DNA from: Candidatus Peregrinibacteria bacterium CG1_02_54_53
Lineage (GTDB): Bacteria; Patescibacteriota; Gracilibacteria; Peribacterales; Peribacteraceae
Length of the DNA: 34,039 bases
Assembly: GCA_001872575.1 (NCBI GenBank)
Contig: MNWP01000021.1
Coordinates: forward strand, 1 to 34,039
Reading direction: 5' to 3'
The position numbers were made by a program, and so were the translations under genes. Shown here in pieces: positions 1 to 6,029 of the stretch. The notes beneath the pieces are model-generated. The model searched no databases. It was not told where the DNA came from and worked only from the letters and a program-made list of their open reading frames with translations. Each line of letters starts with the position of its first letter. The stretch's first letter is position 1.

Positions 1-164
1 TGTGCATGGGTCTGTTTGCCATGAGTGAATTCTCTCCAGATTTCTTTCTTCTTCGACGGCGATTTCTGACGGAATTGTTTACCGCACTCCGTACATTTCC
101 ATAACTGCTTTCCATATCGAGATCCATTCTTCTTCACTGATCGTGAACTGCAATGAGAACATAT
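1..164 (-). CDS. Transposase, N-terminal zinc ribbon (partial)
   Basis: The reading frame contains a two-pair zinc ribbon: a CSHC pair, then KQLWKCTECGKQF, followed by a basic stretch and IWREFTHGKQTH. This arrangement is common at the N-terminus of many IS transposases, where the ribbon helps bind the element ends. The rest of the protein, including any DDE residues, lies beyond the left edge. The frame has no ATG, GTG or TTG start: a TGA stop lies two codons before the first possible codon, ATA at 164-162. An ATG exists just upstream but in another frame, separated by a run of five A. Initiation at ATA, a frameshift or a decayed start are all possible. The right-hand copy has the same arrangement. 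Confidence 0.6.
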   Translation of the reverse strand, partial: MCSHCSSRSVKKNGSRYGKQLWKCTECGKQFRQKSPSKKKEIWREFTHGKQTHA

Positions 165-256
165 TTTTCATGATGCATTGGGAAAAATCTGAGCATACTT
201 TGGCTTCCAGAAAAGGAAAGATGCTCATTTCAGCCTGCAAAATTGTCCACTAGCCC
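1..256 (-). mobile_element. Insertion sequence, 5' end (left copy, partial)
   Basis: The terminal 5' end of an insertion sequence, reading leftward and cut by the window edge. Bases 30-256 are an exact inverted copy of 33813-34039, and identity stops at 256/257, which marks the outer end of the element (gggctagtggacaatt on the minus strand). A zinc-ribbon transposase start lies inside it. The family cannot be assigned because the catalytic domain is outside the window. Confidence 0.8.
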
Positions 257-292
257 CATTTCTTTCACTTCTGCCTTCCATTACAAACGCGC

Positions 293-298
293 TATACT
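293..298 (+). promoter_or_regulatory. Probable -10 box of dnaX
   Basis: TATACT stands 36 bases before the dnaX start in the short space between the insertion sequence end and the gene. No convincing -35 box is visible. No Shine-Dalgarno sequence is seen before the ATG. Confidence 0.45.
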
Positions 299-334
299 CC
301 TCCCCTACTCCCTAGCCCTAACCCTACTCCTCGA

Positions 335-1801
335 ATGGCTCTCTACCGAACGTACCGGCCCCTCGCCTTCGCAGACGTCGTTGGGCAAGACCCCGTTGTC
401 ACGACCCTGGAGCAAGCCGTGGAGCAGCAGAAACTTTCACACGCCTATCTCTTCGCCGGCAGCCGCGGAACGGGTAAGACGTCCGTCGCGCGCATTCTCG
501 CCAAGCACATCATGACGCGCGGTATTGCGGATGACACGCTCAAGCGCCAGATCATCAAGGGAATTGAGGATGGATCGATCGTGGACCTTCTCGAAATCGA
601 CGCGGCATCGAATCGCGGCATTGACGATGTGAGGGACCTGATCGAGAAAATACAGTTTTCGCCCGTGGTCGCGGCGGCGAAGGTCTACATCATCGACGAG
701 GCACACATGATCACCAAAGACGCGTTCAATGCACTCTTAAAAACACTCGAAGAGCCTCCGGAATACGCGCACTTCATTCTCGCAACAACGGAGCTCAACA
801 AAATTCCCGCCACCATCCAGAGTCGATGTCAGTGTTTTCCCTTCCGGCCCATCGAAGAGGAAGATATCGTCCGCCGTCTACAGTACATTGCCGATCAGGA
901 ACATATCATCGTGGATCGCGAGGCTCTGCGCCTGATCGCCAGGCACGTCGAAGGAGGATTGCGCGACGCGATCTCACTTCTCGACCAGATGCGCTCGCTT
1001 GCCAAAATCGCGGTGAAGGATGTGGAGCAGCGCATTGGTGCAACCGGCCAGCAGTACATCGCGGCGGTAGCCGATGCGATCGGGCGCAATGATCCGCCGG
1101 CCCTCCTCAAAGCCGTTCGTGAACTGGAAGAAGCCGGCACGCCTCTCGATCTCTTTCTTCGTGAACTTCTCGCGCTTGTCCGCATAGAACTCCATCGTGC
1201 GATCGAGCAGAAGAAACCCATTGATGTGCATCTGCAGGCACTCGATATCCTGCTCGAAGCCATCCGCAATTTGCGCCTGTCGCCCGTACCCGGGCTTGTC
1301 GTAGAGTCCGCCCTTCTCACCTTGTGCAATCCTAAATCGAAGGGTCGCGGTGAGGTGCTCCCCACAAAGACAGAGGAAAAACCGGAACGTAAAAAAACAA
1401 AGGAGGAGCCGGCAGCACCCACTCCACCTTCCAATGACAGCACGAAAGATGACACGACCGCCTCAGCGGCGGAGATCGAAGCACCGGATGTAACACTCGA
1501 AAATATTTCTGTTGCCTGGGGGCAGATTCTGGAAGAAACAACGCCCGCCTCGGTTCGCATATCGCTCAAGAACGGCATTCTACAGGGCCTTTCGGGCACA
1601 AAAGTAACCGTAGGCTTCACGTCGGCCTTCCATCGTGACAAAGTTGCGGCAACCGAAGCGAGCCGCGCCGTGGAACAGGTAATGCAAAAAATCTTCAGAC
1701 GCTCACTCAAGCTTGAGTGTGTGCTCGAAAAAGACGGAGCCAAGCCTGATACCAAAGAGAATATCGTGAACCTTGCCGATGCGGCCGCAGAAGTTTTCTA
1801 A
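335..1801 (+). CDS. dnaX: DNA polymerase III subunit gamma/tau
   Basis: Clamp-loader ATPase subunit, 488 aa, which loads the sliding clamp at replication forks. Visible motifs: Walker A GSRGTGKTS (residues 42-50), Walker B VYIIDEAH (117-124), sensor 1 around ATTELNKIP (150-158) and the SRC motif (163-165), followed by domain II/III helices. Residues about 340-390 form a charged Lys/Glu/Pro/Thr linker, and the tail (about 390-488) is a tau-like C-terminal domain. Unusually, the zinc module that normally sits between Walker A and B with four cysteines is cysteine-free here (residues 56-85). The linker carries a run of seven A at 1391-1397 that could allow slippage to a short gamma form. The start is chosen because MALYRTYRP is the usual DnaX beginning. 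The end overlaps the upstream signals of the next gene. Confidence 0.95.
   Translation: MALYRTYRPLAFADVVGQDPVVTTLEQAVEQQKLSHAYLFAGSRGTGKTSVARILAKHIMTRGIADDTLKRQIIKGIEDGSIVDLLEIDAASNRGIDDVRDLIEKIQFSPVVAAAKVYIIDEAHMITKDAFNALLKTLEEPPEYAHFILATTELNKIPATIQSRCQCFPFRPIEEEDIVRRLQYIADQEHIIVDREALRLIARHVEGGLRDAISLLDQMRSLAKIAVKDVEQRIGATGQQYIAAVADAIGRNDPPALLKAVRELEEAGTPLDLFLRELLALVRIELHRAIEQKKPIDVHLQALDILLEAIRNLRLSPVPGLVVESALLTLCNPKSKGRGEVLPTKTEEKPERKKTKEEPAAPTPPSNDSTKDDTTASAAEIEAPDVTLENISVAWGQILEETTPASVRISLKNGILQGLSGTKVTVGFTSAFHRDKVAATEASRAVEQVMQKIFRRSLKLECVLEKDGAKPDTKENIVNLADAAAEVF
1391..1397 (+). other. A7 run in dnaX linker, possible slippage site
   Basis: Seven A lie between the two ATPase/clamp-loader regions and the tau-like tail. 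A -1 shift here would read about 14 codons and stop at a TGA near 1433, giving a gamma-like truncated protein of about 365 aa. This is analogous to known dnaX frameshifting or transcriptional slippage in E. coli and Thermus, but here it is only inferred. Confidence 0.3.
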
Positions 1802-1811
1802 CGAATTTCTG

Positions 1812-1817
1812 TATACT
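1812..1817 (+). promoter_or_regulatory. -10 box of the cyclo-ligase gene (leaderless)
   Basis: TATACT ends 6 bases before the ATG at 1824, so transcription should start at or next to the start codon. This both suggests a leaderless mRNA and favours 1824 over the upstream in-frame ATG at 1773, which lies within dnaX. Confidence 0.55.
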
Positions 1818-1823
1818 CTCGGC

Positions 1824-2405
1824 ATGCCGCATATATCGGATCAGAAGCGTGAATTGCGTGACGCAATCCTCGAACGTATTCAGCGCATGAATGTACAGGA
1901 ACGCGCTGCAGAAAGCCGCTCCATCGAACAACGTATCTTTAAGATGTTAACAGCAGACATTGTGGTCTGTGCGTTCTTTCCGCTTCAGACTGAGCCTGAT
2001 ATCCGAACGCTTCTCGCAGAAATTCTCACACGAAACCGGCACCTCTATCTGCCTGTTTTCGATGGCACGCAACTCGTCATGCGACGCGTGCATGATCTCG
2101 CGCACCTCACCACAAGCACATTCGGTATTCCCGAACCACCGGCAGACGCTGAACGCCTGGACCCTGCCGTACCGATCGTGGCGCTGATTCCCGGACGCGC
2201 ATTTGATCGAGCTGGTGGCCGCCTCGGACGCGGGAACGGCGGGTACGACCGTTGGATAAGCAAGCACCGTATTGCAAACGGCCAATCGCACTATTACGGC
2301 GTGGCTTTCGAGTGTCAGATCACGAATACCGTCCCCATGGAAGAGCACGATGCGCCTGTCGACGGTGTCTTCACGCCACGCGGATTCACCTCTGCACACA
2401 AATAA
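1824..2405 (+). CDS. 5-formyltetrahydrofolate cyclo-ligase family protein
   Basis: A 193-aa protein of the 5-FTHF cyclo-ligase (MTHFS/YgfA) family, which uses ATP to convert 5-formyl-THF to 5,10-methenyl-THF and returns folate to one-carbon metabolism. The signature is the phosphate-binding loop PGRAFDRAGGRLGRGNGGYD at about residues 130-150, matching the family pattern G-x-AFD-x-x-G-x-RLG-x-G-x-G-YYD. The N-terminus has the usual basic helix (DQKRELRDAILERI). Length is normal for the family. It is followed by glyA, another folate enzyme, so the pair makes metabolic sense. The start at 1824 is supported by the -10 box 6 bases upstream. Confidence 0.88.
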   Translation: MPHISDQKRELRDAILERIQRMNVQERAAESRSIEQRIFKMLTADIVVCAFFPLQTEPDIRTLLAEILTRNRHLYLPVFDGTQLVMRRVHDLAHLTTSTFGIPEPPADAERLDPAVPIVALIPGRAFDRAGGRLGRGNGGYDRWISKHRIANGQSHYYGVAFECQITNTVPMEEHDAPVDGVFTPRGFTSAHK

Positions 2406-2408
2406 CAA

Positions 2409-2430
2409 CCTTTGTGTTCACAAGGCTTTT
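2409..2430 (+). terminator. Weak hairpin terminator after the cyclo-ligase gene
   Basis: CCTTTGTG and CACAAGG form a 7-bp stem with one bulged T and a two-base loop, followed by CTTTT. The stem is short and the T tract weak. Confidence 0.4.
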
Positions 2431-2486
2431 CTGCGACCACGGGCGTGGTAGTCTGAAGCTGCCCTCACTCCTTCCCTCTTCGTCCA

Positions 2487-3818
2487 ATGACCTACCTGCC
2501 CGCTCTCGCCAAGACCGATCCGCAGCTTCGCGATCTCATCATTGCCGAGGAACAACGCCAATGGGCGAAGGTTCGCCTGATTCCGTCGGAAAACTACGCT
2601 TCGTCGGCTGTGCTCGAAGCATCGGGAAGCGTGCTCACGAACATCTACTCCGAAGGATACCCCGGTAAACGGTATTACGAGGGCCAGCAGATCACCGATC
2701 AGATTGAAACGCTTGCCATTGAACGGGCGAAGGCGGCATTCCACATGGACCATGCAAATGTACAGCCATATTCGGGCAGTCCGGCAAACATGGCGGTCTA
2801 CCATGCCGTGCTGCAGCCGGGAGACGTCATCATGGGGCTTTCGCTGCCCCAGGGCGGTCACCTCACACACGGATGGAAAGTGAACTTCTCGGGCAAGCTC
2901 TACCACTCGGCACCCTACGAACTCGATCCCGAAACGGAGCGCCTCAATTACGACAAGATTTGGCAACAAGCGAAGGAGGTAAAACCCAAGCTCATCGTAG
3001 CCGGTTACACTGCCTACCCACGGACCATTGAATGGGAGAAATTCCGCGAGATCTGTGATGACGTCGGAGCGATCTTTCACGCCGACATTTCACACATCAC
3101 CGGCCTCATTCTGGGAGGCACACATCCCAGCCCCTTCCCGATGGCCGATACCGGCATCACGACATCGCACAAGTCGCTGCGCGGTCCCCGCGGAGCCCTC
3201 ATGGTTTGCAAAGCGCAGTACGCCCAAGCCATCGACAAAGCGATCATGCCGGGTCTGCAGGGAGGACCGCACAACCAGACCACCGCAGCCATCGCCGTCG
3301 CCTTTAAGGAGGCCGGCCAACCGGCATTCAAGGAGTACGCCGCTCAGATCGTCAAGAACGCCAAAGCGCTTGCCGATCAGTTGCTCACGCACGGTTTCCG
3401 GCTCATTACCGGCGGAACCGACAATCACCTTATTCTCTTCGAGACGTTCAAGAGTAAGGGCATTCTCGGCCGCGATGCATCGCGCGCCATGGATCGCGCC
3501 GGCATGGTCGCCAACTGTAATCTTGTTCCGTTCGACACGCAGACACCGATGAACCCATCGGGCGTGCGTATCGGGACGCCATCGGTGACATCGCGCGGTA
3601 TGAAGGAGCCGGAAATGCGCAAGATTGGCGACTGGATCAATGCCGTACTGACCAGCGCCAAGGATGAAGCCGCACTCGACCGTATCGCCGGCGAGATCGC
3701 AGAGTTGTGCCAAAACTTCCCCTGCCCCGGCATCGATCCGCAGCACTGGACCGATACCAACGGACCGTCACATGCGAAGAAAGGCGCAGACAGAGAGGTG
3801 GCCACGTTACGGTCGTAA
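2487..3818 (+). CDS. glyA: Serine hydroxymethyltransferase
   Basis: PLP enzyme of 443 aa that interconverts serine and glycine while charging THF to 5,10-methylene-THF, the main one-carbon source. The PLP lysine is K229 in TTSHKSLRGPRG, and D200 in FHADISHI is placed to contact the pyridine nitrogen. The N-terminal IPSENYAS and YPGKRYYEG motifs for substrate and folate binding are intact. The last 20 or so residues are a loose charged tail beyond the normal fold. A TAGTCT -10 candidate lies near 2448-2453, leaving a leader of roughly 25-30 bases with no clear Shine-Dalgarno sequence. It follows the folate cyclo-ligase on the same strand. Confidence 0.95.
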   Translation: MTYLPALAKTDPQLRDLIIAEEQRQWAKVRLIPSENYASSAVLEASGSVLTNIYSEGYPGKRYYEGQQITDQIETLAIERAKAAFHMDHANVQPYSGSPANMAVYHAVLQPGDVIMGLSLPQGGHLTHGWKVNFSGKLYHSAPYELDPETERLNYDKIWQQAKEVKPKLIVAGYTAYPRTIEWEKFREICDDVGAIFHADISHITGLILGGTHPSPFPMADTGITTSHKSLRGPRGALMVCKAQYAQAIDKAIMPGLQGGPHNQTTAAIAVAFKEAGQPAFKEYAAQIVKNAKALADQLLTHGFRLITGGTDNHLILFETFKSKGILGRDASRAMDRAGMVANCNLVPFDTQTPMNPSGVRIGTPSVTSRGMKEPEMRKIGDWINAVLTSAKDEAALDRIAGEIAELCQNFPCPGIDPQHWTDTNGPSHAKKGADREVATLRS

Positions 3819-3849
3819 GAAGTGCGCGAGTGAAAAATCCGGCTCATCT

Positions 3850-3878
3850 CTCACAGGTTTTGTGCGCTGTGCTAAAGT
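3850..3878 (+). promoter_or_regulatory. Promoter of the MscS-type channel gene
   Basis: CTCACA (-35 like), a 17-base spacer and TAAAGT at 3873-3878, with TG two bases upstream as in an extended -10. The ATG at 3887 is 8 bases after the -10 box, so the mRNA is likely leaderless. Confidence 0.5.
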
Positions 3879-3886
3879 GCTCACGT

Positions 3887-5272
3887 ATGACGCGCTTCAA
3901 GATGCATTCCTGGCCTCTCACACTCCTGTTTGCAGGATTACTTCTTGCGAGCGTCGCCGGCGCCGCCCAGAGCGATATTCAAAAGGATGTTCCGCGTCTT
4001 CAGTGGCGCTTCGATAGTCTGCTTAAAGCATCTACACCCAATGCGATAAGCCCGATCGAGAAGGGAATCGCCGATGAGCGAACAGCCATTCGGTCAGAGT
4101 TTGAAAAAGAATACGCAAAAACCATCAAAGACCTTGAGCAGGACCAGGCCGCGCCTTCTGATCTGGTACTGGCACTCGATCGGCAGCGGTCGATTGTCAA
4201 CGCCATCAATCAACGTATTGATGAACGAAAAGCAGACCTCTCCCTTCTCGAAAAAGAGGAATCGTACTATAAGCAAATTCAGAAGAGTGGAACGGGATCG
4301 CTGCCCTCTGATCAGATTCTCCTCACCAAATCCTATCCGGAGCTTCTTGCAAAGAAAGCAATCGTCGAAGAGCGCCTCGCCGTACTGCAGGCCTATCAGA
4401 AAGCACAGGGGGATCGGCTCAACACATTGAGGCAGGAGCAGCAGGTCCGCAACCTTGGCGTTCTCTTCAGTATTCTCACCTACCTTGCCATCTTCTTCAT
4501 CGTCTTCTGGGCCGAACGACTCATTAGAAATCTGCTGCTCAACCACATTCGTCACCGGCGCGTGCGCTACACGGCAACGAAGGTTTTCACCTTCGTGGTC
4601 TACGTGACACTTGTCTTCTGGTTCATTCAGCGCATCTACGCGGAGCACCCGGGAATCTCGACGGTCATCGCCGTGATCGGCGCCGCACTGGTCATTGTCA
4701 TGCAAGATATGATCAAGGGCATTGCGGGATGGTTCGGGCTAAAGAATTCCATCTCGATCGGACAGCGTATAGCCATCGGCGATATTGTGGGAGATGTCAT
4801 TGATGTAGGCATTCTCTACACCACACTCATCGTTTCGCGAACGGTGGATGCCGAACTCATGGGACACATAGGCAAGCTCATGCGTGTTCCCAACCAGAAG
4901 ATGCTGGTCGATCCCCTCGTGAATTTTCACAGCACATCGGATTTTGAGAACGTTGAAATGCCCATTCGCCTGAAGAAACCCGATCAGTACGAAGAGGCAA
5001 AGGGCATTCTCGAAGAAATCCTTGCAAAGGAAACAGGAGAGTTTGCTTCGCAGGCGCAACGACAGATGGATCGCCGAATGCGCGGGTACTACTTCACGCA
5101 GATCTCCCCTGCGCCGCGCGTCTACGTCGAAGTGACACCGGAGGGTATGATAGAGCTGCGACTGTGTTTTCCGGCCCCTATTGGTCGACGGCGCGTGGTG
5201 ATGACGCAGATTACCCAGGAACTTCTGAAGCGATTCGCCGAGAGGCACATTGAGCTCATGACTTCTGAGTGA
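3887..5272 (+). CDS. MscS-family mechanosensitive ion channel with coiled-coil periplasmic domain
   Basis: A 461-aa membrane protein of the small-conductance mechanosensitive channel family, expected to release solutes on osmotic downshift. It begins with a signal peptide or anchor (WPLTLLFAGLLLASVAGAAQ). Residues about 35-185 are highly charged and helical, probably an extracytoplasmic coiled coil. Hydrophobic segments follow near 190-215, 235-255 and 260-285; the last continues into a Gly/Ala-rich pore-type helix and the MscS beta domain (ISIGQRIAIGDIVGDVIDVG). The start at 3887 is preferred to an in-frame codon at 3707, which lies inside glyA, because it gives a signal peptide and follows a -10 box. 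Larger MscS proteins with extra N-terminal domains (MscK/YnaI style) are known, but the exact subgroup is not clear. Confidence 0.88.
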   Translation: MTRFKMHSWPLTLLFAGLLLASVAGAAQSDIQKDVPRLQWRFDSLLKASTPNAISPIEKGIADERTAIRSEFEKEYAKTIKDLEQDQAAPSDLVLALDRQRSIVNAINQRIDERKADLSLLEKEESYYKQIQKSGTGSLPSDQILLTKSYPELLAKKAIVEERLAVLQAYQKAQGDRLNTLRQEQQVRNLGVLFSILTYLAIFFIVFWAERLIRNLLLNHIRHRRVRYTATKVFTFVVYVTLVFWFIQRIYAEHPGISTVIAVIGAALVIVMQDMIKGIAGWFGLKNSISIGQRIAIGDIVGDVIDVGILYTTLIVSRTVDAELMGHIGKLMRVPNQKMLVDPLVNFHSTSDFENVEMPIRLKKPDQYEEAKGILEEILAKETGEFASQAQRQMDRRMRGYYFTQISPAPRVYVEVTPEGMIELRLCFPAPIGRRRVVMTQITQELLKRFAERHIELMTSE

Positions 5273-5335
5273 AACGAAATGTGTATTCTGCTTGTCTCGT
5301 AGAAAGTTAAGGCAGTTTTACATACACAATTTCAA

Positions 5336-5387
5336 ATTATTTGGCTTATTGAAGCCAGGATTTGGATATACCTTCTGTTCAAATAAT
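5336..5387. repeat. Inverted repeat in AT-rich spacer
   Basis: ATTATTTG (5336-5343) and CAAATAAT (5380-5387) are perfect inverted arms. A second small hairpin, GGCTT-attg-AAGCC, begins inside the left arm. No T tract follows, so it is not an obvious terminator. The spacer 5273-5430 otherwise holds nothing I can name. Confidence 0.4.
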
Positions 5388-5430
5388 GTGATCAATACTA
5401 CAAAATTATGCACCGAGCCAGCTCAAGAAT

Positions 5431-5458
5431 TTGCCTGAAGATTCAAGCGCGGTATAAT
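5431..5458 (+). promoter_or_regulatory. Strong sigma70-type promoter for the structured RNA
   Basis: TTGCCT at 5431-5436, a 16-base spacer and a perfect TATAAT at 5453-5458. It is the best promoter match in this part of the window, and no protein gene lies downstream on the plus strand. Transcription should begin near 5464-5466. Confidence 0.7.
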
Positions 5459-5463
5459 GGCTG

Positions 5464-5957
5464 GATTTGCTATCCAAGCAAATCAAGCCACAGTCGCTCA
5501 CAAGCTATGTGGCATGGCCTGCGGCCTCGTGTTCCTTCCTACAAAGAGAAAGACAAAAACACATAGCTCCTCCCGTCCCGCTTGTGCGGGACGGGGTCCG
5601 GAGCCTCTCCTGCCCCTTCACACCACCGATACCGCGCAGAGAGAAGGATGCCCATCCCCCCTTCCATGAACATCCTCCTCTCTGCTGTGCAATGTCGCCC
5701 GCCGGCTTCAAGGAGCCGGACGGACGCACCCCCTCTACTCCCCATGGATCCCTCCGCAACTGCGAGGTTTAAAGATCCTGGTACGGGGACCTCGACCGGT
5801 CACGAGGAGAAACAAGGACCCCAGCACGGCAGACCGTCGAAGGCTTCCTCCCTTCACCCTTCTCCCTCATCCGCTCGCGAAGCAGATCTCTTGCTTCCGA
5901 TAGCACCCGAGGGTGAACACCAACACAAAAAGGCCGGACACGTTCCGGTCTTTTTTT
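5464..5957 (+). ncRNA. Large structured non-coding RNA, unknown family
   Basis: About 490 nt between a strong promoter and an intrinsic terminator, with no plausible protein. The sequence is full of perfect or near-perfect helices. Helix 1: GATTTGCT 5464-5471 with 5477-5484. Helix 2: AGCTATGTG 5503-5511 with CACATAGCT 5560-5568, enclosing a GGCC hairpin. Helix 3: CCCGTCCCGC 5572-5581 with 5586-5595, a TTGT tetraloop. Helix 4: GCAGAGAG/GGATG 5636-5650 with CATCC/CTCTCTGC 5671-5685. Further hairpins include CCGGCT/AGCCGG, CCTCG/CGAGG and GAAGCA/TGCTTC. I looked for the conserved RNase P core, the tmRNA ends and tag, and the SRP RNA loop, and found none on either strand. Function is unknown; it may be a housekeeping RNA that has diverged beyond recognition or a new class. 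Confidence 0.6.
5932..5957 (+). terminator. Intrinsic terminator, possibly bidirectional
   Basis: GGCCGGA (5932-5938), loop CACGT, TCCGGTC (5944-5950), then seven T. Five A precede the stem, so on the minus strand it is followed by TTTTT and could also end the ATPase transcript arriving from 6030. Confidence 0.8.
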
Positions 5958-6029
5958 AATTCATGAGGGACAAAGCCTACTTTGTCGCTTAGACAAAGGT
6001 GGAAAGAAATGCGTCAACAAATGGATTCT

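Noticed and set aside
895-1755. Long minus-strand ORF opposite dnaX
   Set aside because: Ser/Arg/Cys-rich shadow of a well-supported gene; same for other long antisense frames inside gyrA, glyA, pgi and the pump gene.
5464-5957. Identification of the structured RNA as RNase P RNA, tmRNA or SRP RNA
   Set aside because: The GAGGAAAGTCC and ACAGAA core of RNase P, the tRNA-like ends and tag of tmRNA, and the GGTCAGGTCCGGAAGGAAGC loop of SRP RNA were not found on either strand.
5505-5959. Several overlapping ORFs in the 5.5-5.96 kb region, both strands
   Set aside because: They overlap perfect RNA helices, are rich in Pro/Ser/Gly/Arg and lack start signals. The region is better explained as a structured RNA.
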